64,000 bases of DNA from Lachnospiraceae bacterium MD308 (GTDB lineage Bacteria; Bacillota; Clostridia; Lachnospirales; Lachnospiraceae), in assembly GCA_000403475.2 (NCBI GenBank), contig KE159795.1:410561-474560 (forward strand). Reading direction: 5' to 3'. The stretch's first letter is position 1. Each line of letters opens with the position of its first letter. Under the pieces are notes generated by a model. That model did no database searches and was not told the DNA's origin. It worked only from the letters and a program-made list of their open reading frames with translations. Below, one piece after another: positions 50,960 to 59,591 of the stretch. The position numbers and the translations under genes were made by a program.

Positions 50960-52036
50960 TTATTCTAATTCTTTTTCTATTTCTTCAATAGAAGGCAAAC
51001 TGCTCTGGAACTCCTCTGGCAAAGACTGTGTGAACTGATTCTGCCAATCTGCAACACCAATTGGGTTCTGATAACCAGATAAAGAATATTCCACTACAGT
51101 TTTATTCTTACCCTTAACCAACAAAAGTCCAATTGTAGGTTTATCGTCAGGATGACACAAAATATCATTTACTATATTCTGATACATATTTAATTGGCTG
51201 ATAAATCCCGGTTCAAAATCACAGGCTTTCAATTCTATCACAACATAGCAGCGTAATTTCAAGTGATAAAACAAAAGATCCAAATAGAAATCCTGTCCTC
51301 CAACCTCTAAATGAACCTGCCGACCAACAAATGCAAATCCCTGTCCTAATTCTAATAGAAAACTTTGAATATGTTCTGTTAGTTTCTGTTCTATTTCCAC
51401 TTCACGTCTTGGCATATCAGTTCCCAAAAAGTCAAACAAATAAGGATCTTTAAATATCTGATTCGCCATATCAGAATCAAGCGGTGGCAGTGCCGCAGGA
51501 AAATTGTTGACTGTTTTTCCAGTTCGTTCCATTAATTTACTTTGTATCTGTAACTCAAGTATCGTTTTACTCCAACCATTTTCTATTGTTTTACCAGCAT
51601 ACCATATACGTTCTTCCTGCGTTTTTAATTTATCCATCAAAGTAATATTTGTCCGCCATGGTATTTGTGCAACGACCCGTTGCACAATTTCATAATCCCC
51701 CCAACACTTGGCAAATTTTCGCATATACTTAATATTACGTGGAGAAAAGCCAGACATTTCTGGAAAAGCAATTTTCAGATCCTTTGACATACGGTCAATA
51801 ACCTTTGCACCCCATCCCTCTTCCTCTTGTTTTTTCAAAATAGCCCTGCCAATATTCCAGTAAAGGCAAATCATGCTTGTATTGGCGTTCATTACAACAG
51901 AAACTCTCTGCTTCTGAATCTCTTTCTTGATTTCTTCTATAAATTGCAAATAACTATCACTCATTTCAAAAAGATTTGGAGCAACAGGAAAAATCACTCC
52001 CTCTTTATCTTTTCCCATGTGCTTTCGTTTATCCAT
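50960..52036 (-). CDS. YhcG-like PDDEXK nuclease (DUF1016)
   Basis: 358 residues, full length. N-terminal DUF1016 helical domain: LYWNIGRAILKKQEEEGWGA, GFSPRNIKYMRKFAKCW, QIPWRTNITLMDKLKTQEER and AGKTIENGWSKTILELQI. C-terminal nuclease: FAFVGRQVHLEVGGQDFYLD, LLFYHLKLRCYVVIELKACD, with the Glu, Asp and ELK of the PD-D/E-X-K site, and VGKNKTVVEYSLSG-like end. Found near restriction-modification and mobile DNA; possibly a defence or repair nuclease. No methylase or restriction partner lies beside it. Base composition is A+T-rich. Confidence 0.88.
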   Translation of the reverse strand: MDKRKHMGKDKEGVIFPVAPNLFEMSDSYLQFIEEIKKEIQKQRVSVVMNANTSMICLYWNIGRAILKKQEEEGWGAKVIDRMSKDLKIAFPEMSGFSPRNIKYMRKFAKCWGDYEIVQRVVAQIPWRTNITLMDKLKTQEERIWYAGKTIENGWSKTILELQIQSKLMERTGKTVNNFPAALPPLDSDMANQIFKDPYLFDFLGTDMPRREVEIEQKLTEHIQSFLLELGQGFAFVGRQVHLEVGGQDFYLDLLFYHLKLRCYVVIELKACDFEPGFISQLNMYQNIVNDILCHPDDKPTIGLLLVKGKNKTVVEYSLSGYQNPIGVADWQNQFTQSLPEEFQSSLPSIEEIEKELE

Positions 52037-52059
52037 AAGCGCTCTCCTTTTTCTATTCT

Positions 52060-53556
52060 TTAATCATGGATGACAGTATTAAGTTTCTCTTCAAGTTGCT
52101 TACACTTTGTTGAATTTTTAAAAATATTGGCAGGGTAAGACTCTGGAAAAAGTTCATCCATCTCTAATTTCACATTGATATGCTTCAACTTATTTGATTT
52201 AAGTTTGGAAAGCAAGGCGATACTTTCCACATGGTAAGTTCCCGGAAATAAATCAATGCATGCTATCCTTTCCACTCTATACCCCCGCCCTTGCAGCATC
52301 TCCAAATCCCTCACAAGGCTTGTCGGCTTACATGCGATATAGACCATCTTTTCCACTCCAAATCCTATAATCTTTTCCAGCGCCTTTGGATTCACGCCGT
52401 CTCTTGGAGGATCAAGCACGATAAGCTCAGGAGTTTCCTCAAGTCCGTCAATCACCTTCAGAACATCACCAGCTATAAACGTACAGTTCCTAAGTCCATT
52501 AAGCTCTGCGTTCTCCTTCGCAGCCCTGACAGCCTCTTCTACAATCTCCACCCCCACGACCTCTTTCGCCACAGGCGCAAGAATCTGTGCAATCGTTCCC
52601 GTTCCGCTGTACAGGTCAAATATTACTTTGTCCTTTGTATCGCCGATATACTGGCGGGCCGTTTCATAAAGTACCTCGGCTCCCAGAGAATTTGTCTGAA
52701 AAAAAGAAAACGGCGTAATCTTAAATTTAAGTCCGAGAAGTTCCTCGTAAAAATAATCCTGTCCGTATAAAACAGTCGTGCCTTCATCTTTCACCACATC
52801 TGCAACGCTGTCATTTTTTGTGTGAAGAATACCTGATATCCTTCCGTTAAGCGGCAGTTCAAGGAGCTGCCTGGCCCAAGGCTCAAAAGACGGCGCACCG
52901 CCTGTCGTAACCAGATCTATGAGTATCTCTCCCGTCCTTACAGCTTTTCTCACGAGAAGGTGACGGAAAACTCCCGTATGCCTCATGCGGTGATAATAAG
53001 GAAGCCCCGTCTCTTTTGCATAGTCCAGCGTACATTTGCGAATCATGCGGAAATCTTCATCTACGATACAGCATTCTTCCACATTCACGATATCATGAAA
53101 ACTTCCTCTTTTATGCATCCCCAGCGCCAACGGCCCATCCTTGTATTCATCCCCAAAGGAAAACTCCATCTTATTGCGGTATGTATTCTTTGCCGGGCTT
53201 TCTTTAATGCCATCCCAGATATAATCTCCGTCTACAGCATGGTCCATCATTTTTTTTATCTGCTGTTCCTTTAAATTCAGCTGCTCCTCATAAGGAAGAT
53301 TCTGGTATGTACAGCCCCCACACTGTCCAAAATGAGGACAGGCAGGCTCTACTTCCACAGAAGCCTTTTCCAGAACCTCAAGAATTCTTCCCTCCGCTTT
53401 CCCTTGACGAATTTTATTGACAGACACCCTGACCTTCTGTCCCGGCACTCCGTTTTTTACTACTACCACCTTTTCTTCCATCGGCAAATGTATACGCCCT
53501 TTATTCGGAAAATCAACCGCTTCTATAATTCCTTCATATACTTGCCCCTTTTTCAT
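52060..53556 (-). CDS. rlmD: 23S rRNA (uracil-C5)-methyltransferase, RlmD/RumA type
   Basis: 498 residues from the ATG at 53556. A TRAM domain (GIIEAVDFPNKGRIHLPMEE) and a 4Fe-4S cysteine set (CPHFGQCGGC with a later Cys) precede the catalytic domain: IFDLYSGTGTIAQILAPVAK, VVGVEIVEEAVRAAKENAEL, LIVLDPPRDGVNPKALEKI and the nucleophile in VYIACKPTSLVRDLEML. It methylates U1939 or a related position of 23S rRNA with SAM. The last 40 residues (NIFKNSTKCKQLEEKLNTVI) replace the extension usually seen in relatives; a remnant resembling that extension lies at 50497, beyond the yhcG gene. Confidence 0.88.
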   Translation of the reverse strand: MKKGQVYEGIIEAVDFPNKGRIHLPMEEKVVVVKNGVPGQKVRVSVNKIRQGKAEGRILEVLEKASVEVEPACPHFGQCGGCTYQNLPYEEQLNLKEQQIKKMMDHAVDGDYIWDGIKESPAKNTYRNKMEFSFGDEYKDGPLALGMHKRGSFHDIVNVEECCIVDEDFRMIRKCTLDYAKETGLPYYHRMRHTGVFRHLLVRKAVRTGEILIDLVTTGGAPSFEPWARQLLELPLNGRISGILHTKNDSVADVVKDEGTTVLYGQDYFYEELLGLKFKITPFSFFQTNSLGAEVLYETARQYIGDTKDKVIFDLYSGTGTIAQILAPVAKEVVGVEIVEEAVRAAKENAELNGLRNCTFIAGDVLKVIDGLEETPELIVLDPPRDGVNPKALEKIIGFGVEKMVYIACKPTSLVRDLEMLQGRGYRVERIACIDLFPGTYHVESIALLSKLKSNKLKHINVKLEMDELFPESYPANIFKNSTKCKQLEEKLNTVIHD

Positions 53557-53601
53557 AAAACTATTTTCCTTTCCTCCGTTTTTCTGCCGGACCACCACTG
53601 T

Positions 53602-54528
53602 TTACTCTACATATTTCGCCTTAAGAATTGTTCCGTCCTTCTCGATTTTCATGTGCACAATGCTTTTTACATATTGATTAAACTGGGAATATCCGTACCT
53701 TCCAATCTTAAAATCTTTATATTTTTCATACACTTTATTGCCCAAAACACTCAGTTCAATTCCATTCTTTCCTGCTTCCTTCACAACTGCAATAACGTAT
53801 TTATCTATATCTTTTTTCCGCCCTCTGTCTTCTTTCAATGCAACAGACACAAAATTGCCCTTTTTTACCAATTCAATCCGCCTGAATTCTTCAAGAAACT
53901 TAGACAGCATATTGTAACCGTAACTGCGGACGTCAAAATCCGGATGAAGGCTCACCAGCCGGCTTCCGACTTCTCCAAGACCAGTCTGCCGATTATCATC
54001 CTGATTTTCCAAGATCATCTGAACGACCTCATCTTCAATACGCTCTTTACTGATAGCGCTCTGTGACTCCCCTGAAGTGTCTCCCAGCGTCTGCTCATTT
54101 AACAAATTTTCCAAAATCGTAAACTTATCACACGCCTTACGAAATGGCTCCGGAGTTTTATTCTCACCCATACCGATAACTGTCTTTCCGCTCTCTCTCA
54201 GCCTGCTGACTAATCTGGTAAAATCACTGTCACTGGACACAATACAGAATCCATCCACATCATGTGCATATAATATGTCCATTGCATCTATAATCATCGC
54301 CGAATCTGTAGCATTTTTCCCTTGTGTATAGCTAAACTGCTGTATTGGCATAATCGAATTTTTCAACAGCTCGTCTTTCCAACTAGAATGCTGAGTATTC
54401 GTCCAGTCTCCATATATTCTCTTATAGGTAATATTACCATACTTTGATAACTCAGTTAGTATTGGCTTAATATACCTTGCTGACACATTATCTGCATCAA
54501 TTAGTAACGCATAGTATTGTCCATCCAT
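53602..54528 (-). CDS. NYN-domain RNase-like protein with LOTUS/OST-HTH domains
   Basis: 308 residues. The NYN domain (1-150) has YALLIDADNVSARYIKPIL, RIYGDWTNTQHSSWKDEL, KNATDSAMIIDAMDILY and GFCIVSSDSDFTRLVSRLRE with the acidic metal site of the PIN-like fold. A linker leads to one or two OST-HTH/LOTUS-like winged helices (VGSRLVSLHPDFDVRSYGYN, LGNKVYEKYKDFKIGRYGYS). The LabA/OST type is thought to cleave or bind RNA. It lies three bases downstream of a terminator hairpin and 45 bases upstream of rlmD. Confidence 0.9.
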   Translation of the reverse strand: MDGQYYALLIDADNVSARYIKPILTELSKYGNITYKRIYGDWTNTQHSSWKDELLKNSIMPIQQFSYTQGKNATDSAMIIDAMDILYAHDVDGFCIVSSDSDFTRLVSRLRESGKTVIGMGENKTPEPFRKACDKFTILENLLNEQTLGDTSGESQSAISKERIEDEVVQMILENQDDNRQTGLGEVGSRLVSLHPDFDVRSYGYNMLSKFLEEFRRIELVKKGNFVSVALKEDRGRKKDIDKYVIAVVKEAGKNGIELSVLGNKVYEKYKDFKIGRYGYSQFNQYVKSIVHMKIEKDGTILKAKYVE

Positions 54529-54546
54529 ACTTCCAAACTCCTTACC

Positions 54547-54587
54547 ATCATGATAAAAGCAGGCCGCAAGCCTGCTTTTATCATGAT
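54547..54587 (-). terminator. Hairpin terminator between two genes
   Basis: Perfect 18-bp stem (ATCATGATAAAAGCAGGC and its complement) with loop CGCAA. The stem contains its own T-rich part; it ends the transcript of the 54603 gene. Confidence 0.75.
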
Positions 54588-54602
54588 ATCCTAACTATAT
54601 TT

Positions 54603-54890
54603 TTATACTTGGTCTTCGTCATTAAAAAAGTCATCGTCAAAATCATCTTCGAAATCTTCTTCGAAGTCTTCCAGATAATCCGGTGTAAAGAAGCAGTAAA
54701 CCGCATAAGCAATTGCCGCTACAGCCGCCACTGCACCAATTATGGCAAGCACCCACAATACAGTCTTAGCTTGCTTTTCTTCTTCCTTTTTATTCAATAA
54801 CTCATTTAATTTGGTCGTTGCAATGATCTCCTCTACTCTGTTCATGCTCTCCCACATCCTTTCTCCTGCTGTCCGCAGCATATTCATCAT
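54603..54890 (-). CDS. Small membrane protein with acidic C-terminus
   Basis: 95 residues. A helical, charged N-terminal half (VEEIIATTKLNELLNKKEEE) leads to one membrane segment (TVLWVLAIIGAVAAVAAIAYAV) and a strongly acidic tail (FEEDFEDDFDDDFFNDED). This form is widespread in Lachnospiraceae and resembles DUF4366-type proteins; no function is known. It is followed by a hairpin terminator. A start a few codons inside is also possible. Confidence 0.75.
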   Translation of the reverse strand: MMNMLRTAGERMWESMNRVEEIIATTKLNELLNKKEEEKQAKTVLWVLAIIGAVAAVAAIAYAVYCFFTPDYLEDFEEDFEDDFDDDFFNDEDQV

Positions 54891-54972
54891 TGAATATATT
54901 ATAGCACCAGCGCGAAAATATTACTATCATTTTATTAATAAAACAAATAAATTTTTGATTTGATAATACATC

Positions 54973-55458
54973 TTAACGAACAAACTCCTGTTCATTTGCC
55001 GTAATCCAAGCAAAAAGTCCTTCGCAGCCTTCTAAAATATCATTATATGTCCGTCCAAACTTCCCCGTATACCAAGGGTCTGCAATATCTCTCGGATTTT
55101 CTGTATACTCTAAGAGCATGCGCACCTTATGAGCCGGATCAGAACCAATAATCCGGTTAATATTGCGAATATTACGGTATTCCATCCCTATAATATAATC
55201 ATATCGCTGATAATCTTGTTTTGTTAATTGAACTGCGCGCTTTCCTGCACAAGAAATCCCATGGCGGGCAAGCTCTTCCCTCGCCGGAGGGTATACCGGA
55301 TTGCCGACTCCTCCCCAGATTTCCTCAGAACTGGTGGCGGCAGAGGCAATCTCAAATCGGTCGGCTAAACCGGCTTCCTTGACCATGTTTTTAAAAACGA
55401 ATTCAGCCATAGGGCTGCGGCAGATGTTGCCGTGGCAAATAAAAAGTATTTTTATCAT
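54973..55458 (-). CDS. Low-molecular-weight protein tyrosine phosphatase
   Basis: 161 residues from the ATG at 55458 (AAGGAG ten bases upstream). The P-loop is FICHGNICRSPMAE (C-x5-R-S), the catalytic Asp loop is AHKVRMLLEYTENPRDIADP followed by WYTGKFGRTYNDILEGC. The DPWY motif holds the general acid Asp and the tyrosines. It dephosphorylates tyrosine-phosphorylated proteins, often in capsule regulation. The integrase-type element lies directly upstream, between this gene and its former upstream neighbour. Confidence 0.92.
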   Translation of the reverse strand: MIKILFICHGNICRSPMAEFVFKNMVKEAGLADRFEIASAATSSEEIWGGVGNPVYPPAREELARHGISCAGKRAVQLTKQDYQRYDYIIGMEYRNIRNINRIIGSDPAHKVRMLLEYTENPRDIADPWYTGKFGRTYNDILEGCEGLFAWITANEQEFVR

Positions 55459-55497
55459 TTTTCCATAACTCCTTAAATGTTCTGTATTTCTTCTCAA

Positions 55498-55642
55498 ATG
55501 CTTGATTTTACAGGTTTTTTCGACTGTTCCTACGTTCTGTGTTTCTAGAGTATTTTCTCAAATCGTTTCATACTTTCTCATATTTGTCCCTGTAAAATTG
55601 GTAAATTCGTTGGTAAAGTAAGCAGCTTTACCAATGGGGTTT
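55498..55642. other. Left border region of the integrase element, candidate att/arm sites
   Basis: 145 bases between the phosphatase gene and the integrase stop. It contains the repeated TTGGTAAA (twice) and its inverse TTTACCAA around the GGTAAAG/CTTTACC dyad (55611-55632). Tn916-type integrases bind short repeats near the element ends, so this is the likely attL zone. The exact border cannot be fixed without the right end. Confidence 0.4.
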
Positions 55643-56842
55643 TTAAGAATTCACTACCCGGTGCAGTTCTTCTTTCGCGTCATCAAAGTTTACATGGGTG
55701 TAAGTATTCAAGGTTACACTGATGTCTGCATGACCCATGATGTACTGTAAAGTCTTAGGGTTCATTCCCGACTTCGCCATATTAGAGCAAAAGGTGTGCC
55801 TGCATACATGAGGGGTTACTTTTGGCATTTGAATACGATAAATCTTGTTGTACTTTTCAATGATATGTTCCAGATATTTCTCCCAGTGAAGGGCAACCTT
55901 TGGCATATCATTCTTATCCAGACACAAGAAACGGATATAACCATCTACCATAGGCTCAACTTTTGGTATTTCCCGATTGGCAATCATTCTGTGAAAACAA
56001 GCTGCTACTTCTTCTGTCATAGGAACATAGCGAACACCATTTTCCGTTTTTGGCTCCTGAATCACATATTCCATCTGTGATGTACGCTGTAGCTGATGGT
56101 CTACCTTAATACGCATTTCTCCAAACTCAATATCAGGTATTGTCAATCCGCAAAACTCCGAAATACGGAGTCCCGTATGAAAGAGGATGTAGATTGCGTC
56201 ATAGTATTTACTGAAATGAGTATCTTCCTGAATAAACTTAAGTAAATCCCTTTCCTGTTTCCGGGTAATCGCTTCTCTGGTAACAGAATCATTGACAATT
56301 ACCGATGCCAGTTCAAACCCAAATGGATTTTTACGAATCAGGTCGTCATCTACAGCCATCTGAAATGCGGGTCTGAGAACACCACGGATAGAATGAATGG
56401 AACTATATCCTCTGCCATCCACCTGCTGAAGCTTAATGAGCCACGCCTTTGCGTCTGACAAACGTACCTTATCAATACGCTGCCTGCCAAATGCTTCTTT
56501 TTTCAAGACATTGATGACTGTTTTATATCCGGCAACTGTGTTGTGGCGGACTCCTGTTTTCAGGGACACATACTTCTCCACCAGCTCCAGTACCGTGTAA
56601 TTGCCGCCATTGGTTACGATATGGTCAAATAAATCCGCTTCAATCTGTTTTTCTTTCTCTCGTAATGAAAGTTCCCGCTTCTTGCCTTTTGGCATTGGGT
56701 CATTCTTATCCAAACGCCAACTGTAAACATTTTTCTCTTTTCCGTCCTCGTCAATATAACGGAACCGATACCTCCCATCTGAGCGCTGATACTCGCCCTC
56801 ACGCAAAATACGATTACGGTTATCCCTTCTTTTCTCACTCAT
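55643..56842 (-). CDS. int: Tn916-family tyrosine integrase
   Basis: 399 residues, close in size and start to Tn916 Int (MSEKRRDNRNRIL). The N-terminal arm-binding domain is at 1-60 (GEYQRSDGRYRFRYIDEDGK), then a SAM-like core-binding domain (about 80-170) and the catalytic domain with Arg225 (HTGLRISEF), Lys265, His345 and Arg348 (HVCRHTF), His371 (MGHADI) and Tyr381 (LNTYTHV). It carries out excision and integration with Xis encoded upstream. All catalytic residues are present, so it should be active. Confidence 0.95.
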   Translation of the reverse strand: MSEKRRDNRNRILREGEYQRSDGRYRFRYIDEDGKEKNVYSWRLDKNDPMPKGKKRELSLREKEKQIEADLFDHIVTNGGNYTVLELVEKYVSLKTGVRHNTVAGYKTVINVLKKEAFGRQRIDKVRLSDAKAWLIKLQQVDGRGYSSIHSIRGVLRPAFQMAVDDDLIRKNPFGFELASVIVNDSVTREAITRKQERDLLKFIQEDTHFSKYYDAIYILFHTGLRISEFCGLTIPDIEFGEMRIKVDHQLQRTSQMEYVIQEPKTENGVRYVPMTEEVAACFHRMIANREIPKVEPMVDGYIRFLCLDKNDMPKVALHWEKYLEHIIEKYNKIYRIQMPKVTPHVCRHTFCSNMAKSGMNPKTLQYIMGHADISVTLNTYTHVNFDDAKEELHRVVNS

Positions 56843-56961
56843 CGAATCTCTCCTTTCAAAGAAGGAGAGTCAGACTTGCAAAATTATCATACCACAAATC
56901 TGACTCTCCGTATAGCTTTATCATAGGATTCCGGCAATCTGCCGCTCTTTTTCAGGATTTT

Positions 56962-57195
56962 TTATACAGCAGTTGCCTGGTCTAAATATCGTTCAAATTT
57001 TTCACGTTTAATTAAAACCCTGTTTCCATTCATCATGTAGAAATCTTCATTGGGATGTGTGTCAACAAGAGTCCGCAGCTTTCCTTCGCCGATATGATAA
57101 TATCCGGCTGCTTCTTCTATGGTCATCGTATATCTACGCCAGACAGGAATATCTGAATAATCTTTTCCATCAATATTCATCTTTTTATTTGCCAT
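56962..57195 (-). CDS. xis: Excisionase (Tn916 Xis-like)
   Basis: 77 residues from the ATG at 57195 (GGAGG ten bases upstream). A winged-helix MerR-like DNA-binding fold: WRRYTMTIEEAAGYYHIGEG, KLRTLVDTHPNEDFYMMNGN and RVLIKREKFERYLDQATAV. Length, basic nature and place next to int match Xis of Tn916 and relatives. It directs the integrase toward excision. Confidence 0.92.
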   Translation of the reverse strand: MANKKMNIDGKDYSDIPVWRRYTMTIEEAAGYYHIGEGKLRTLVDTHPNEDFYMMNGNRVLIKREKFERYLDQATAV

Positions 57196-57299
57196 AGGCA
57201 GTTGTCCTCCATAACTGTTGTTGTCGCGGCAGTCTCCAAATGGATGTGCAGGCATATCCGCTTGGCTCATTGCTCACGCACATGAAAAAGCCAGACAGG

Positions 57300-57500
57300 G
57301 AAGGTCGGCAACGAAGTCCGGCAACGGGCGCGGGAAAACCTTGGAACTAATCCTTGTCTGGCAGTTGGGTTATTTTATACTTTTTCTTTTATTTTTCTGT
57401 TGCTTTGGTTGTTAAAGGGGAGAAAAGCCGATAGTTACGGGATTTTCCCCGGCAACCGGCTCGGCAACGGGATAGCAACGAAGTGTGCAACGGGCTGTCA
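57300..57500. repeat. Cluster of GGCAACG-type short repeats
   Basis: GGCAACG or near copies occur at least five times between the xis start and the VapE-like gene (for example around 57308, 57319, 57461 and 57487). No gene is seen in 57196-57514. They might bind a replication or excision protein, but their spacing is irregular. Confidence 0.35.
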
Positions 57501-57514
57501 TTTGCCGGATTTTT

Positions 57515-58912
57515 TCAGAAAGGAAGTTCCATCTGCTCCGGCACTGGTGTAAATCCCTCTAGCGTTTTTCCCGCCCCGTTGCCGGTGTCCGTTGTCGGCT
57601 GCTCCCGTTCCCATCCTTTTTGTCTGCCGTATCCGGCAAACATCCGGGGATTGGAGAAATACTTCCAGCCGGTGACGCACTGGTTCATTATCTCGTTGAT
57701 TTCCCGGATTTCCCATTGTTTCGGCTCGTCAAAAGCGTGGTTTAAGGCTTCTTTGTAAAGCTGCTTGGAGCAGATGGTATCGCCGGGGTAGCTGTCAAGG
57801 AAAGCCTGAATCATCCCTGCTTTGGTGTCCTCCGGCATAAAGTCCCGCTGGTGTTCTTTTAGATAGCGCACCATTTCCGGGCTGAATGTCAGCTTCCATC
57901 TGCCGCTTTTGTAAATCTCCATCGCTTCCGCCCATACCTGGCTTAAATAGGCTCTGGAAGCGGCTTCGTTCTCTAAGATATGGATTTGTGCCTGTTCCGG
58001 GCATACCTGTATGGGGATAAAGCGGCGGTTGCCGGAGCGGTCAAGGGGCAGGAAGTCAAGGGCATTGGACGTGCCGCCAAACACGCACTGCCTTGGGCGG
58101 TCTGCCGGGTGGGTTTCGTAGGGTATCTTGTAGACTTCCTTCTGGCGGCTCAAAAATGACTTGATTTCCTCTATGCTCTTTGCGTTTGCGGTGGCAATCA
58201 TCTCCGACATTTCGATTATCCAGTGACCTTGCAGCTTCCGGTATACATTGTCATCGTCCAGCTTCCGCAAATCGTCCGAAAACCACTCGTCTTTGACTGC
58301 CAGCAGACGGAAGAAGGTGGACTTCCCGGCTCCCTGACCGCCCACCAGACAGAGCATGACTTCAAACTTGCAGCCAGGGGAAAATGCCCGGTGGATGGCT
58401 CCCAACAAAAACAGGCGCAGGGATTGGTATGTGTAATCGTCCTCACCGGCTCCTAAAAAATACCGCAGGCAGGAGCGTATCCGTTCAGTCCCGTCCCATG
58501 TCAGGCTGTTTAAATACTCCCGGACAGGGTGGTAGCTGTTCTCGTTGGCGGCAAGGTCGGCAGCGTCCTGTATCTTCTTTTCGCTGGTCAGACCGTAAGT
58601 TTCTTCCAGATACAGCCGGATATATTTCATGTCCGTGTCGGTCATGGGGCTGTTTGGGGTTCTTTGGTAGCCGATGGGCTTTAAAATATCGGTGCGGTCG
58701 GTCAGCAGGTTATAGGCAACCGCCCCGGAAAGGAGCGGGTCGCACTGAAACACGGTCAGGCAGTTGCGGATACTGTTTCGGAAGCCGCCTTTTTCGGTGG
58801 TTTCCAGCAAGGCTTTGACGTCCTCAACGCTCTGGGGCGGCTCGGTGTTTTCTGCCATGTTCTTTACTTCCTGCCGTATCTGGGGCGGTAAGTTCTGCCA
58901 TTCGTCTTTCAA
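57515..58912 (-). CDS. VapE/virulence-associated E family ATPase
   Basis: 465 residues from a TTG at 58912 (GAGG just upstream); an ATG at 58858 is the alternative. The N-terminal region has GGFRNSIRNCLTVFQCDPLL and HPVREYLNSLTWDGTERI. The P-loop is CLVGGQGAGKSTFFRLLA, followed by the acidic HWIIEMSEMIATANAKSIEE and the arginine region FGGTSNALDFLPLDRSGNRR. These helicase-like ATPases of the SF3/VirE type serve element replication together with a CHC2 primase. It overlaps the upstream primase gene by 89 bases, so the two are coupled. Confidence 0.88.
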   Translation of the reverse strand: MKDEWQNLPPQIRQEVKNMAENTEPPQSVEDVKALLETTEKGGFRNSIRNCLTVFQCDPLLSGAVAYNLLTDRTDILKPIGYQRTPNSPMTDTDMKYIRLYLEETYGLTSEKKIQDAADLAANENSYHPVREYLNSLTWDGTERIRSCLRYFLGAGEDDYTYQSLRLFLLGAIHRAFSPGCKFEVMLCLVGGQGAGKSTFFRLLAVKDEWFSDDLRKLDDDNVYRKLQGHWIIEMSEMIATANAKSIEEIKSFLSRQKEVYKIPYETHPADRPRQCVFGGTSNALDFLPLDRSGNRRFIPIQVCPEQAQIHILENEAASRAYLSQVWAEAMEIYKSGRWKLTFSPEMVRYLKEHQRDFMPEDTKAGMIQAFLDSYPGDTICSKQLYKEALNHAFDEPKQWEIREINEIMNQCVTGWKYFSNPRMFAGYGRQKGWEREQPTTDTGNGAGKTLEGFTPVPEQMELPF

Positions 58913-59471
58913 GGTTCCTCACTTCCTTTCCGTGTCCTGTGATAAGGGCTGCCCGCTCTGGAAGTTCCCCCGATAGAAGTACTTCCATCAGATATTCCAG
59001 ACGGCTCATGTTTTGCAGGGCTTCTATAAACCGGGGATTCCATGCCTCATCTGGCTGTTTGGGGGCGTATTCTTCCTTCCAGCGGCGCAGGAGATGGTAA
59101 TAGTCGGACAGCACCCGGAAGCAGTGCCGCTCCATGCGCTTAAATTTCTGTTCCTCCGTTTCCCTACGCAGGCGTGGTCGGATGGGCTGCTTCCCTGCGT
59201 TCCTTCCGTCCTCATAGGGGATGGAGAAGTCCTGTGCCAGCATGAGGGCGGCTTCTTTGCTGCCGATACCGTGGAGCCGGGAAACGAAGTCAATCACGTC
59301 CCCGGTGGCTCCGCAGCCGAAACAGTAAAAGCGGCGGTCAACCTTCATGCTTGGGTTTTTGTCGTTATGGAACGGACAGACGCACATCCCATTCCGGTTT
59401 ACTTTTATTCCGTAACGCTCCGCAGCCTGCCTTGTGGTGACGGACTGTTTCACGGCTTCAAATACGTTCAA
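58824..59471 (-). CDS. CHC2 zinc-finger primase-like protein
   Basis: 215 residues from a TTG at 59471 (GGAGG nine bases upstream; earlier starts have no site). The zinc ribbon of DnaG primases is seen as CVCPFHNDKNPSMKVD and FYCFGCGATGDVIDF, with VTTRQAAERYGIKVNRNG before it. The TOPRIM catalytic domain is missing; the rest is charged and helical (EEQKFKRMERHCFRVLSDYY). It likely aids priming for element replication or transfer with the VapE-like ATPase. Confidence 0.85.
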   Translation of the reverse strand: MNVFEAVKQSVTTRQAAERYGIKVNRNGMCVCPFHNDKNPSMKVDRRFYCFGCGATGDVIDFVSRLHGIGSKEAALMLAQDFSIPYEDGRNAGKQPIRPRLRRETEEQKFKRMERHCFRVLSDYYHLLRRWKEEYAPKQPDEAWNPRFIEALQNMSRLEYLMEVLLSGELPERAALITGHGKEVRNLERRMAELTAPDTAGSKEHGRKHRAAPER

Positions 59472-59540
59472 TAGGCGTTCCCTCCTTAATCCGGCAACGT
59501 GAGCGACACAATGTCGTTCACGTACCGATAAATCTTGTTC

Positions 59541-59589
59541 AAAAGAAAAAGGCACTTGCCAGCGATTTCAAATCACAAAACAAGTGCCT
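59541..59589 (-). terminator. Terminator after the relaxase gene
   Basis: Stem AGGCACTTG/CAAGTGCCT (59550-59558 and 59581-59589) with a 22-base loop; on the minus strand TTTTTCTTTT follows. Confidence 0.7.
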
Positions 59590-59591
59590 GT

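Noticed and set aside
57218-57415. Plus-strand 65-codon frame beside xis
   Set aside because: Low similarity to anything and no ribosome site; the stretch is better described as repeat-rich non-coding DNA.
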